Shown here: positions 44,886 to 56,215 of the stretch, one piece after another | Numbering within the stretch: position 1 is the stretch's first letter | Layout: every line of letters starts with the position of its first letter | DNA from: Modestobacter sp. L9-4 | Lineage (GTDB): Bacteria > Actinomycetota > Actinomycetes > Mycobacteriales > Geodermatophilaceae | Reading direction: 5' to 3' | NCBI RefSeq assembly: GCF_019112525.1 | Contig: NZ_CP077800.1 | Location: forward strand, 4,030,001-4,094,000 | DNA: 64,000 nucleotides | Notes under the pieces: generated by a model | What the model was told of the DNA's origin: nothing | Database searches by the model: none | What the model saw: the letters and a program-made list of their open reading frames with translations, nothing else | Position numbers and translations under genes: made by a program

Positions 44886-45316
44886 CCATCCAGGTGCTCA
44901 ACGGCGCCAACCTCGGCCGGCTCGGCACCCGCGAGCCGGAGGTCTACGGCTCCACCACCCACGCCGAGCTGGTCGAGCTGATCGGCGTGACCGCCACCGA
45001 GCTGGGCCTGGACGTCGTCGTCCGGCAGACCGACTCCGAGGCCGAGCTGCTCGGCTGGGTGCACGACGCCACCGACGCCGGTGACCCCGTGGTCATCAAC
45101 CCCGGCGGGTGGACGCACACCTCGGTGGTGCTGCGCGACGCCCTGGCCGCGGTGCCCGCACCGGTCGTGGAGGTGCACATCAGCAACGTGCACGCCCGCG
45201 AGGCGTTCCGCCAGCACTCCTACGTCTCCGCCGTCGCCGACGGCACGATCGTCGGCCTGGGGGTGCAGGGCTACGAGCTCGCCCTGCGCTACCTGGCCGG
45301 GAAGGCAGCCCGATGA
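44882..45316 (+). CDS. aroQ: Type II 3-dehydroquinate dehydratase
   Basis: A 144-residue dodecameric dehydratase. [19 protein letters not shown] carries the catalytic Arg and Tyr; the usual NGPNL is NGANL here. [17 protein letters not shown] binds the substrate, and [18 protein letters not shown] has the catalytic His. It follows aroB with a four-base overlap and couples to pepP the same way. Confidence 0.95.
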   Translation: MTIQVLNGANLGRLGTREPEVYGSTTHAELVELIGVTATELGLDVVVRQTDSEAELLGWVHDATDAGDPVVINPGGWTHTSVVLRDALAAVPAPVVEVHISNVHAREAFRQHSYVSAVADGTIVGLGVQGYELALRYLAGKAAR

Positions 45317-46410
45317 GCGAGCGCGAGGCCGGACGCCGCGACCGGCTGCGGCAGACCGCCGCGGCCAACGGACTGGACGCCGTCCTGGTCACCGATCTGC
45401 TCAACGTCCGGTACCTGACCGGGTTCACCGGCTCCAACGGCGTGCTGCTGGTGCGCACCGACGGCGCCGACCTGCTCGGCACCGACGGCCGGTACACCAC
45501 CCAGGCCGGCGCCCAGGTGCCCGACGTGGAGCTGCTGATCGACCGGGCCACCCTGCCCGCCCTGGCCCGGGCCGCGCTGACCGAGGGCACGACCCGGCTG
45601 GGCTACGAGTCCCACGTGGTCACCGTCGACGAGCTGCGCGGCCTCGAGGGGCTGGCCGGCGAGGCCGGTCGCGCCGTCGAGCTGGTCAGCGTCCGGCGCA
45701 CGGTCGAGACGCTGCGCGCGATCAAGGACGACGGTGAGATCGAGGCGCTGCGCCGGGCGTGCGCGGTCGCCGACCAGGCGCTGGCCGAGCTGGCCGCCGA
45801 GGGGGCGCTGCGCCCGGGCCGCACGGAGCTGCAGGTCGGCCGCGAGCTCGACGCGCGCATGCTGGCCCTGGGTGCCGAGGCGCCCAGCTTCGAGACGATC
45901 GTGGCCGCGGGCGCGAACTCCGCCATCCCGCACCACCGGCCCGACGCCACCGTGCTGCGGGACGGCGACTTCCTGAAGCTCGACTTCGGCGCCACCGTCG
46001 ACGGCTACCACTCCGACATGACCCGCACCCTCGTGCTGGGCCACGCCGCGGACTGGCAGCGTGAGGTGTACGAGCTGGTCGCGGCCTCCCAGGCCGCCGG
46101 CCGGGCCGCGCTGGCGGTGGGCGCCGACGTGTCCGCCGTCGACGCCGCCGCCCGCGACGTCATCGTCGCCGCCGGGCACGGCGAGCACTTCACGCACGGC
46201 CTCGGGCACGGTGTCGGGCTGGAGATCCACGAGGCTCCGGGCATCTCCGCGCTCGGCGCAGGTAGTCTGGCCGCTGGCATGGCCGTCACCGTGGAGCCAG
46301 GCGTGTACCTGCCCGGCCACGGCGGTGTCCGGATCGAGGACACCTTGATCGTCACGGACGACGAGCCCGAGTTGTTGACCCTCACGAGCAAGGAACTCCT
46401 GGTCCTCTAG
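45313..46410 (+). CDS. M24-family Xaa-Pro peptidase
   Basis: A 365-residue pita-bread metallopeptidase. The N-terminal creatinase-like domain runs to about residue 125. The catalytic half carries the five metal ligands: the two Asp in [18 protein letters not shown], His in [13 protein letters not shown], Glu in [11 protein letters not shown] and Glu in [10 protein letters not shown]. It removes N-terminal residues preceding proline or acts on X-Pro dipeptides. The position between aroQ and efp is conserved (pepQ in M. tuberculosis). A TAGTCT hexamer at 46263-46268 inside the gene may serve efp. Confidence 0.93.
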   Translation: MSEREAGRRDRLRQTAAANGLDAVLVTDLLNVRYLTGFTGSNGVLLVRTDGADLLGTDGRYTTQAGAQVPDVELLIDRATLPALARAALTEGTTRLGYESHVVTVDELRGLEGLAGEAGRAVELVSVRRTVETLRAIKDDGEIEALRRACAVADQALAELAAEGALRPGRTELQVGRELDARMLALGAEAPSFETIVAAGANSAIPHHRPDATVLRDGDFLKLDFGATVDGYHSDMTRTLVLGHAADWQREVYELVAASQAAGRAALAVGADVSAVDAAARDVIVAAGHGEHFTHGLGHGVGLEIHEAPGISALGAGSLAAGMAVTVEPGVYLPGHGGVRIEDTLIVTDDEPELLTLTSKELLVL

Positions 46411-46971
46411 ATGGCTACCACCAACGACCTCAAGAACGGCATCGTCCTCAACCTGGACGGCCAGCTCTGGACCGTCACCGACTTCCAGCACGTCAAGCCG
46501 GGCAAGGGCGGCGCCTTCGTGCGCACCACCCTGAAGAACGTGCTGTCGGGCAAGGTCGTCGACCGGACGTTCAACGCCGGCCTGAAGATCGAGACGGCGA
46601 ACGTCGACAAGCGGAACATGACCTTCCTCTACAAGGAGGGCACCGACTTCGTCTTCATGGACGGCGACACGTTCGAGCAGGTCTACGTGCCCGAGGTGAC
46701 CGTCGGCAGCGGCGCGGACTACCTGCTGGACAACACCGAGGTCACCGTGGCGGTGCACAACGACACCCCGCTCTACGTCGAGCTGCCGGTCACCATGGAG
46801 CTCGTCGTCCAGCACACCGACCCGGGCCTGCAGGGCGACCGCTCCACCGGTGGCACCAAGCCGGCGACGCTGGAGACCGGTGCCGAGGTCCAGGTCCCAC
46901 TGTTCATCACCACCGGCGAGAAGCTGAAGATCGACACCCGCGACGGCCGCTACCTCGGCCGGGTCAGCTGA
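46411..46971 (+). CDS. efp: Elongation factor P
   Basis: A 186-residue three-domain tRNA-mimic that relieves ribosome stalling at polyproline. The tip loop [11 protein letters not shown] places Lys32 where other bacteria carry a modified Lys or Arg. The C-terminal OB domain ends [21 protein letters not shown] 46411 begins immediately after the pepP stop with no gap. Polyproline-rich proteins such as MltG and SecF in this window would need it. Confidence 0.97.
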   Translation: MATTNDLKNGIVLNLDGQLWTVTDFQHVKPGKGGAFVRTTLKNVLSGKVVDRTFNAGLKIETANVDKRNMTFLYKEGTDFVFMDGDTFEQVYVPEVTVGSGADYLLDNTEVTVAVHNDTPLYVELPVTMELVVQHTDPGLQGDRSTGGTKPATLETGAEVQVPLFITTGEKLKIDTRDGRYLGRVS

Positions 46972-46975
46972 CCTC

Positions 46976-47380
46976 GTGGCAGCCCGCACCAAGGCCCGTA
47001 AGCGCGCCGTCGACGTCCTCTACGAGGCCGACCTCCGCAGTGGCGACCCGCTCGTGGTCCTCCGCGACCGGGTCGCCGACGGCAACCCGCCGGTGCCCGA
47101 CCACGCCGTCCGGCTCGTCGAGGGCGTCGTCGAGCAGCAGGCCAAGATCGACGAGCTGATCGAGGCCCACGCCTCCGGCTGGTCGCTGGACCGGCTGCCC
47201 GACGTCGACCGCGCGATCCTGCGGATGGCGGTCTACGAGCTGCTCTGGGTCGACGACGTCCCCGACGCCGTGGTCATCGACGAGGCGGTGGAGCTGGCCA
47301 AGACGCTGTCGACCGACGACTCGCCGTCCTACGTCAACGGCGTCCTCGGCGGCATCGTCCGCGCGGAGATCCCCACCTGA
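46976..47380 (+). CDS. nusB: Transcription antitermination factor NusB
   Basis: A 134-residue all-helical protein. ARTKARKRAVDVLYEADL binds boxA RNA, and DRLPDVDRAILRMAVYELLW and IDEAVELAKTLSTDDSPSYVNGVLGGI are family hallmarks. It joins NusE at boxA to keep rRNA transcription processive. GTG 46976 is four bases after the efp stop. A strong hairpin terminator follows 18 bases downstream, closing the aro-efp-nusB transcription unit. Confidence 0.96.
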   Translation: MAARTKARKRAVDVLYEADLRSGDPLVVLRDRVADGNPPVPDHAVRLVEGVVEQQAKIDELIEAHASGWSLDRLPDVDRAILRMAVYELLWVDDVPDAVVIDEAVELAKTLSTDDSPSYVNGVLGGIVRAEIPT

Positions 47381-47398
47381 ACCACCGCTGAACGCCCA

Positions 47399-47427
47399 CG
47401 GCCCACTCCGGCTCCCGGAGTGGGCCG
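47399..47427 (+). terminator. Hairpin terminator after nusB
   Basis: CGGCCCACTCCGG and CCGGAGTGGGCCG form a perfect 13-bp stem with a three-base loop, followed by TTCGCG. Confidence 0.8.
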
Positions 47428-47443
47428 TTCGCGTTCCCGGGAC

Positions 47444-47515
47444 GCCGAGTGGGCAGTTGCCGCCGCCGACACGGCCGGACACGCCGCCGCCGGCGACCCC
47501 GACTGCCCACTCGGC
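47444..47515. repeat. Palindromic repeat, copy C (GAGTGGGCAGTTGC family)
   Basis: Left arm GCCGAGTGGGCAGTTGC (47444-47460) pairs with GACTGCCCACTCGGC (47501-47515), imperfect only at the inner end. It lies just past the nusB terminator, 16 kb from copies A and B. Confidence 0.8.
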
Positions 47516-47650
47516 AGAGGCGGTCGTGACGGAGACCCGCGTCGCGGGGCAGCTGCCACGACCGGCCGACGGGGAGCCGAGGAGCCCGGTCGCGGGAGCG
47601 TGACCGGGAGCGGGTGACGCTCGCGTACGCCGTCCAGCACGGGCCGGGGC

Positions 47651-47800
47651 CCGACGTCGAGGTCTCGCTCGACGGCACACCGGTCAGCGACCGCCGGGGC
47701 CCGACGTCGAGGTCTCGCTCGACGGCACACCGGTCAGCGACCGCCGCGGACCGACGTCGAGGTCCTGCTCGACGGCGCATCGGTCAGCGACTGCCGCGGC
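47651..47800. repeat. Three tandem copies of a 50-bp direct repeat
   Basis: Units begin CCGACGTCGAGGT at 47651, 47701 and 47751. Units 1 and 2 differ only in the last few bases; unit 3 has about six scattered changes. A 50-bp period shifts reading frame each time, so the array is not protein-coding. Each unit contains the palindrome CGACGTCG. Weakly coding-like sequence at 47614-47690 precedes it. Confidence 0.85.
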
Positions 47801-47804
47801 CCAT

Positions 47805-47859
47805 GAGATCTGCGGTCTCGTGGCCTCCAGGACCCGGAGACCACGAGAGCGCAGATGTC
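47805..47859. repeat. Palindromic repeat, second family, copy 1
   Basis: Arms GAGATCTGCGGTCTCGTGG and CCACGAGAGCGCAGATGTC are 19 bases each with two mismatches, around a 17-base centre. Related to the copy at 47931-47985. Confidence 0.8.
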
Positions 47860-47930
47860 GTTCCCGCTGCCGGGCAGGCGTCCTGGCCGAGCCCAGGGAC
47901 GTCGACTCGTGCGGAGCGGTCGATGAGCGC

Positions 47931-47985
47931 GGGATCTGCGATCTCGTGGGTTCACGGGCCGGGTCGCCACGAGATCGCAGATCTC
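47931..47985. repeat. Palindromic repeat, second family, copy 2
   Basis: Arms GGGATCTGCGATCTCGTGG and CCACGAGATCGCAGATCTC are 19 bases each with a single mismatch around a 17-base centre. Spacing and arm sequence match copy 1, so the two form a family. Confidence 0.8.
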
Positions 47986-48020
47986 ATGCGCCGGCCGTCC
48001 ACGGGGTGACCCCGACGACG

Positions 48021-48061
48021 CACGAGAGGCCCCACCCGCTCAGCGGATGGGGCCTCTCGTG
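48021..48061. terminator. Bidirectional hairpin downstream of bldD
   Basis: CACGAGAGGCCCCA (48021-48034) pairs perfectly with TGGGGCCTCTCGTG (48048-48061). Confidence 0.7.
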
Positions 48062-48062
48062 G

Positions 48063-48105
48063 CCCCTCTGCCTCCCACCGCGCGCGAGCCGTGGGGGCAG
48101 AGGGG
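48063..48105 (-). terminator. Hairpin terminator of bldD
   Basis: CCCCTCTGCC and a following CCCAC segment pair with GTGGG and GGCAGAGGGG across a 12-base loop, starting nine bases after the bldD stop on the minus strand. Together with 48021-48061 it makes a double terminator. Confidence 0.7.
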
Positions 48106-48113
48106 GTCGTGCG

Positions 48114-48653
48114 TCAGCGCGGGGCGCGGCGGCGGTCGCCGTAGTCGGCGTCCTCGTCCTCGTCGGCGTAGATGCTGCCGTCGGCGCCAGGGGAGAGCAC
48201 GCCCCACTCGATGAGCCGGGTGGTCAGCTCGTCGGGGCTCATGTCGTAGATGATCGCCAGCGACTTGAGGTCCTCGGCGCGGATCGACAGCACCTTGCCG
48301 TTGTAGTCGTGGCGCTGCGCCTGGATGGTGGAGGCGTAGCGGGCCAGCGGGCCGGCCTCGTCGGCGGGCAGCGAGCCCAGCGACTCGAGGTTGAGCACGA
48401 TCTTGGTGCTCTTCGTCACCGCCGAGCTGGGACGCGGGTCGGGCAGCAGCTCGGAGACCGGGACGCCGTAGAAGACGGCCAGCTCGGAGAGGCGCTGCAC
48501 GGTCACCGCACGGTCGCCGCGCTCGTAGGAGCCGACCACCACGGCCTTCCACCGGCCGTGGGACTTGTCCTCCACGCCCTGCAACGACAGCCCCTGCTGG
48601 TTGCGGATGGCACGCAGGCGGGCGCCCAGCGCCCTGGAGTAGTCGGTGCTCAT
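48114..48653 (-). CDS. bldD: Developmental/c-di-GMP-responsive transcription regulator BldD
   Basis: A 179-residue regulator closely following Streptomyces BldD. The N-terminal XRE helix-turn-helix has LGARLRAIRNQQGLSLQGVE, then GRWKAVVVGSYERGDRAVTVQRL. The C-terminal domain keeps the c-di-GMP signature RxD-x8-RxxD as R114-H115-D116 and R125-A126-E127-D128, at the same residue numbers; only the middle residues differ from the usual RGD and RQDD. c-di-GMP-bound dimers repress developmental genes in sporulating relatives. It is divergent from pyrR, as in Streptomyces, and has a candidate BldD box in its own promoter. Confidence 0.94.
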   Translation of the reverse strand: MSTDYSRALGARLRAIRNQQGLSLQGVEDKSHGRWKAVVVGSYERGDRAVTVQRLSELAVFYGVPVSELLPDPRPSSAVTKSTKIVLNLESLGSLPADEAGPLARYASTIQAQRHDYNGKVLSIRAEDLKSLAIIYDMSPDELTTRLIEWGVLSPGADGSIYADEDEDADYGDRRRAPR

Positions 48654-48695
48654 GACCCTCTGCTCACTGACTGTCGTCGGAACGGAACTGTTCTG

Positions 48696-48710
48696 GTCAC
48701 GCAGAGTACT
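48696..48710 (-). promoter_or_regulatory. Candidate BldD box overlapping the bldD -10
   Basis: On the minus strand, ACTCTGCGT fits the core ACnCWGnGT of the BldD consensus, and the flanking A after GTn also fits; only the leading T is missing. It overlaps the -10 TACTCT. A perfect 10-bp inverted repeat (CTGACTGTCG at 48667-48676, CGACAGTCAG at 48727-48736) brackets the site. Autorepression is inferred. Confidence 0.6.
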
Positions 48711-48810
48711 TGTCTTCTGAGTGGCGCGACAGTCAGGGAGACCCGAACGGGGGATGCGGGCTGCTCAGACCCCTCAGACCGGTGATGCAGGGTCACGACC
48801 GGGGGTGCAG

Positions 48811-48816
48811 TACCGT
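48811..48816 (+). promoter_or_regulatory. -10 element of the pyr operon
   Basis: TACCGT fits TANNNT and would start a transcript near 48823 with an 80-base leader that includes the PyrR-binding hairpin. Confidence 0.5.
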
Positions 48817-48861
48817 CGACGCCGGTCCACCCCGCTCCCCGGCCCAGGCCGGAGGCGGGAT

Positions 48862-48899
48862 CTCCTTTAACGACCCGTCCCGTGAGGCGGGGAAGGAGG
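48862..48899 (+). ncRNA. PyrR-binding RNA element masking the pyrR ribosome-binding site
   Basis: CTCCTTTAACGA begins the element and pairs at its base with AAGGAG of the Shine-Dalgarno (48893-48898). The upper stem is CCCG/CGGG with loop core TCCCGTGAGGCG, matching the PyrR recognition consensus UCCNGNGAGG. When PyrR-UMP holds the hairpin, the ribosome-binding site is hidden, so pyr genes are repressed at translation. This is the mechanism shown in mycobacteria rather than the attenuation used in Bacillus. Confidence 0.85.
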
Positions 48900-48903
48900 C
48901 TTG

Positions 48904-49473
48904 ATGACCATGTCATCAGAGCTGCCCGCACCACCCGTCCCGCCGCTGCTGAGCGCCGAGGACGTCGCCCGCGTCGTCGACCGCGTGGCCCACCAGCTGA
49001 TCGAGAAGGCCGCGAGCCACCTGGCCGACCTGGTCCTGGTCGGCATCCCGACCCGCGGCGCCCCGCTGGCCCGCCGGCTGGCCGCCCGCATCGAGGCCTT
49101 CAGCGGCACCCGCATCGACGTCGGCACCGTCGACATCACGCTCTACCGAGACGACCTGCGGCTGCGCGGCGTGCGCGCGCTGGAGGACACCCGGCTGCCC
49201 GAGTCCGGCATCGACGGCCGGCTCGTCGTCCTCGTCGACGACGTGCTGTTCTCCGGCCGCTCGGTCCGCGCGGCCCTCGACGCGCTGCGCGACCTGGGCC
49301 GGCCGCGCGCGGTGCAGCTCGCCGTCCTCGTCGATCGGGGCCACCGCGAGCTGCCGATCCGGGCCGACTACGTGGGCAAGAACGTGCCCACCTCGCGCAG
49401 CCAGAAGGTCGAGGTCCACCTGGCCGAGATCGACGGGCTGGACGAGGTCCTGCTCACCGGGGGCGAGCAGTGA
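48904..49473 (+). CDS. pyrR: Bifunctional pyr operon regulator / uracil phosphoribosyltransferase PyrR
   Basis: A 189-residue PRTase-fold RNA-binding protein. The PRPP motif is [32 protein letters not shown] and [17 protein letters not shown] are family blocks, the latter near the RNA-binding face. It senses UMP/UTP and binds the hairpin directly upstream of its own start. AAGGAGG lies four bases before ATG 48904; TTG 48901 and ATG 48910 are in frame and also possible. The stop overlaps the pyrB GTG. Confidence 0.95.
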   Translation: MTMSSELPAPPVPPLLSAEDVARVVDRVAHQLIEKAASHLADLVLVGIPTRGAPLARRLAARIEAFSGTRIDVGTVDITLYRDDLRLRGVRALEDTRLPESGIDGRLVVLVDDVLFSGRSVRAALDALRDLGRPRAVQLAVLVDRGHRELPIRADYVGKNVPTSRSQKVEVHLAEIDGLDEVLLTGGEQ

Positions 49474-50390
49474 AGCGGCACCTGCTCGAGGTCGCCGACC
49501 TCGACCGCGCCGACGCCACCCTGGTGCTGGACACCACCGCCCAGATCGAGCAGGCGCTGGCCGGCCGCGAGGTCAAGAAGCTGCCCACGCTGCGCGGGCG
49601 CACCGTGGTCAACCTCTTCTTCGAGGACTCCACCCGCACCCGGATCAGCTTCGAGCTGGCCGCCAAGCGCCTCTCCGCCGACGTCATCAACTTCTCCGCC
49701 AAGGGCAGCAGCGTCTCCAAGGGCGAGAGCCTCAAGGACACCGCGCTCACCCTGGAGGCGATGGGCGCCGACGGCATCGTCGTCCGGCACTCCGCCTCCG
49801 GCGCCCCGCACCGGCTGGCGCAGTGGGTGCAGGGCAGCGTGGTCAACGCCGGCGACGGCACCCACGAGCACCCCACCCAGGCGCTGCTCGACGCCTACAC
49901 GATCCGCCAGCGGCTGGGCCGGCTCGACGGCGTGCGGGTGGCGATCGTCGGCGACGTGCTGCACTCCCGGGTCGCCCGCTCCAACGTCGGCCTGCTCACC
50001 ACCCTGGGCGCCGAGGTCACCCTGGTCGCCCCGCCCACGCTGCTGCCGGTGGGCGTGGAGAGCTGGCCGGTGTCGGTCAGCTACGACCTGGACGCCGTCC
50101 TGCCCAAGGCCGACGTGGTGATGATGCTGCGCGTGCAGGCCGAGCGGATGAACGCCTCGTTCTTCCCCAGCGCCCGCGAGTACAGCCGCCGCTACGGCCT
50201 GGACGGACGCCGGATGGCGGTGCTGGCCGACGACGCGATCGTCATGCACCCGGGCCCGATGAACCGCGGGATGGAGATCGCCGCCGAGGTGGCCGACTCG
50301 CCCCGCTCCACGATCGTCGCGCAGGTCGGCAACGGCGTCAGCGTGCGCATGGCCGTCCTGTACCTGCTGCTGGGAGGCGCACCCGAGTGA
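49470..50390 (+). CDS. pyrB: Aspartate carbamoyltransferase catalytic subunit
   Basis: A 306-residue transcarbamoylase. The carbamoyl-phosphate site is [13 protein letters not shown] with [14 protein letters not shown] supplying the mobile Ser/Lys loop; [10 protein letters not shown] is the aspartate-side signature. No pyrI regulatory gene is present. GTG 49470 overlaps pyrR and the stop overlaps pyrC. It catalyses the committed step of UMP synthesis. In other bacteria lacking PyrI the enzyme can associate with dihydroorotase. Confidence 0.97.
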   Translation: MKRHLLEVADLDRADATLVLDTTAQIEQALAGREVKKLPTLRGRTVVNLFFEDSTRTRISFELAAKRLSADVINFSAKGSSVSKGESLKDTALTLEAMGADGIVVRHSASGAPHRLAQWVQGSVVNAGDGTHEHPTQALLDAYTIRQRLGRLDGVRVAIVGDVLHSRVARSNVGLLTTLGAEVTLVAPPTLLPVGVESWPVSVSYDLDAVLPKADVVMMLRVQAERMNASFFPSAREYSRRYGLDGRRMAVLADDAIVMHPGPMNRGMEIAAEVADSPRSTIVAQVGNGVSVRMAVLYLLLGGAPE

Positions 50391-51667
50391 CGCTCATCAA
50401 GAACGTGAAGCCCTACGGCGAGGACGCCGTCGACATCCGCATCACCGACGGCCGCATCACCGAGATGGCCCCCGGGCTGGACGGCGATGACGAGGTGGTG
50501 GACGGCGCGGGCCTCGTCGCGCTGCCGGGCCTGGTCGACCTGCACACCCACCTGCGCGAGCCGGGCCGCGAGGACGCCGAGACGGTCGAGACCGGCTCCC
50601 GTGCCGCTGCGCTCGGCGGGTTCACCGCGGTGCACGCCATGGCCAACACCGACCCGGTCGCCGACACCGCGGGCGTCGTCGAGCAGGTGTGGCGGCTGGG
50701 CCAGGAGGCCGGGCTGGTCGACGTCGTCCCGGTGGGCGCGGTGACCGTAGGCCTGGGTGGCACCCAGCTGGCCGAGCTGGGCGCGATGGCCGACTCCGCC
50801 GCCCGGGTGCGGGTGTTCTCCGACGACGGGCACTGCGTCGCCGACCCCGCCTTGATGCGCCGCGCGCTGGAGTACGTCAAGGCCCTGGACGGCGTCGTCG
50901 CCCAGCACGCCGAGGAGCCGCGGCTCACCGTCGGCGCGCAGATGAACGAGGGCGAGCGCTCCGCCCGGCTCGGGCTCACCGGCTGGCCGGCCGCCGCCGA
51001 GGAGGCGGTCATCGCCCGCGACGTCCTGCTGGCCCAGCACGTCGGGGCCCGGCTGCACGTCTGCCACGTCTCCACCGCCGGCTCGGTCGACATCCTGCGC
51101 TGGGCGAAGGCCCGCGGCGTGCAGGTGACCGCCGAGGTCACCCCGCACCACCTGCTGCTCACCGACTCCCTCGCCGAGACCTACGACCCGGTCTACAAGG
51201 TGAACCCGCCGCTGCGCACCGACGCCGACGTGGCCGCGCTGCGGGCCGGGCTGGCCGACGGCACGATCGACGCCGTCGCCACCGACCACGCGCCGCACGC
51301 GGTGGAGGACAAGGAGAGCGAGTGGGCCGCCGCCCGCCCGGGGATGCTCGGGCTGGAGCAGGCGCTGTCGATCGTGGTGCAGACCATGGTCGAGCCCGGG
51401 CTCCTGGACTGGCGCGGGGTGGCCGACCGGATGTCGGTCCGCCCCGCCGCGATCGGCCGGCTCGAGACGCACGGCCGCCCGCTCGCCGTCGGCGAGCCGG
51501 CCAACCTGCTGCTGCTGGACCCCGCGCACTCCTCGGTCGTGGACCCGGCCGCGCTGGCCAGCCGCAGCCGCAACAGCCCCTATGCCGGCCGGGAGCTCCC
51601 CGGCCGGGTGGTCGCCACGTTCCTCCGGGGCGTCGCGACCGTGCTCGACGGAAAGGCAACGAAGTGA
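50387..51667 (+). CDS. pyrC: Dihydroorotase (class I)
   Basis: A 426-residue amidohydrolase. Metal-binding motifs are [11 protein letters not shown] and ATDHAPH; the bridging acid lies in [10 protein letters not shown], the position where class I enzymes have Asp or Lys. [13 protein letters not shown] is family-specific. It cyclises carbamoyl aspartate. GTG 50387 overlaps pyrB. Unlike mycobacteria and streptomycetes, no membrane-protein gene separates it from carA, only a 76-base purine-rich spacer. Confidence 0.96.
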   Translation: MTLIKNVKPYGEDAVDIRITDGRITEMAPGLDGDDEVVDGAGLVALPGLVDLHTHLREPGREDAETVETGSRAAALGGFTAVHAMANTDPVADTAGVVEQVWRLGQEAGLVDVVPVGAVTVGLGGTQLAELGAMADSAARVRVFSDDGHCVADPALMRRALEYVKALDGVVAQHAEEPRLTVGAQMNEGERSARLGLTGWPAAAEEAVIARDVLLAQHVGARLHVCHVSTAGSVDILRWAKARGVQVTAEVTPHHLLLTDSLAETYDPVYKVNPPLRTDADVAALRAGLADGTIDAVATDHAPHAVEDKESEWAAARPGMLGLEQALSIVVQTMVEPGLLDWRGVADRMSVRPAAIGRLETHGRPLAVGEPANLLLLDPAHSSVVDPAALASRSRNSPYAGRELPGRVVATFLRGVATVLDGKATK

Positions 51668-51743
51668 ACCGGCAGCGAGTGAGCATCGCAGCGAGGAACG
51701 AGCGAGGAGCGGAGCGAGCGTGGCCGGGAACGGGAGCAGAGCA
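51668..51743. other. Purine-rich spacer between pyrC and carA
   Basis: The 76 bases are built from repeated GAGCG/GCGAG words (for example GAGCGAGGAGCGGAGCGAGC). No hairpin terminator is visible, so transcription probably continues. GGGAGCAGAGCA before GTG 51744 provides the carA ribosome-binding site. Confidence 0.6.
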
Positions 51744-52903
51744 GTGACACAGGCGATCCTCGTGCTCGAGGACGGACGGACGTTCCGCGGCGAGTCCTAC
51801 GGCGCGACCGGCACCACGGTCGGCGAGGCGGTGTTCTCCACCGGGATGACCGGCTACCAGGAGACGCTCACCGACCCCAGCTATGCCGGCCAGATCATCA
51901 CGATGACGGCGCCGCACGTCGGCAACACCGGCGTGAACGGCGAGGACGACGAGAGCCGCCGCATGTGGGTGGCCGGTTTCGTCGTCCGCGACCCCGCCCG
52001 CCGCCCGGCGAACTGGCGCGCCACCGGCAGCCTGGACGACGAGCTCGTGGCCCAGGGCGTCGTGGGCATCAGCGGCATCGACACCCGCGCGCTGACCCGG
52101 CACCTGCGCGACCGCGGCGCCATGCGCGCGGGCATCAGCACCGAGCTGGACCAGGCGGAGCTGCTGGCCCGGGTGACGGCGAGCGACTCGATGACCGGCG
52201 CGGACCTCGCCCCCGGCGTCAGCGCCAGCGAGCCCTACGTCGTCCCGGCGGTGGGGGAGAAGCGGTTCACCATCGCCGCCCTCGACCTCGGCATCAAGAC
52301 CGCCACCCCGCGGTACCTGGCCGAGCTCGGTGTGGAGACCCACGTGCTCCCGGCCACCTCCACTGCCGCGCAGCTGCTCGAGGCCGGCATCGACGGCGTC
52401 TTCGTCTCCAACGGCCCCGGCGACCCGGCGGCCGCGGACTACGCGGTCGAGGCGGTGCGCGGGGTGCTGGAGGCCCGCCGTCCGCTGTTCGGCATCTGCT
52501 TCGGCAACCAGATCCTCGGCCGTGCGCTGGGCCTGGGCACCTACAAGCTGCGCTTCGGCCACCGCGGGCTCAACCAGCCGGTGCTCGACCGGGTCAGCGG
52601 CACGGTGCGGGTCACCAGCCACAACCACGGCTTCGCCGTCGACGCCCCGCTGGACCGGCCCACCGACACCCCGTTCGGCCCGGTCGAGGTCAGCCACGTG
52701 GGTCTCAACGACCAGGTCGTCGAGGGGCTGCGGCTGCTGGAGACCCCGGCGTTCAGCGTGCAGTTCCACCCCGAGGCCGCGGCCGGCCCGCACGACGCCA
52801 ACCCGCTGTTCGGTCGCTTCGTCGACCTGATGGAAGCCAACAAGGAGGGCAGCGCGGTGACGCCTGCACCCGTCGTCGAGTCGAGCACGGGGGAGAAGGC
52901 CTG

Positions 52904-52904
<1 letters not shown>
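51744..52904 (+). CDS. carA: Carbamoyl-phosphate synthase small subunit
   Basis: A 386-residue glutaminase subunit. The N-terminal domain begins [16 protein letters not shown] and includes [19 protein letters not shown]. The C-terminal class I amidotransferase has the nucleophile in [11 protein letters not shown] and the His-x-Glu pair in [14 protein letters not shown]. It supplies ammonia to CarB. The TGATG junction with carB gives tight coupling. Confidence 0.97.

Positions 52905-56211
<3,307 letters not shown>

Positions 56212-56215
<4 letters not shown>

Larger units (their letters stand above)
47428..48020. other. Gene-free, repeat-filled gap between nusB and bldD
   Basis: No ORF here has convincing protein-like composition. 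The gap holds palindrome copy C, a 50-bp tandem array and two copies of a second palindrome, then the bldD-side terminators. It separates the aro-efp-nusB unit from the bldD/pyr region and looks like a landing zone for small repeats. Confidence 0.7.

Noticed and set aside
47651-47800. CRISPR array
   Set aside because: The 50-bp units are directly adjacent with no spacers, there are only three, and no cas genes are nearby.
47614-48009. 131-codon plus-strand ORF in the nusB-bldD gap
   Set aside because: Most of it crosses the 50-bp tandem array, read in a different frame in each unit, and the two palindromes. The peptide has no consistent composition or domain. Only the first 25 codons look coding-like, perhaps a remnant.
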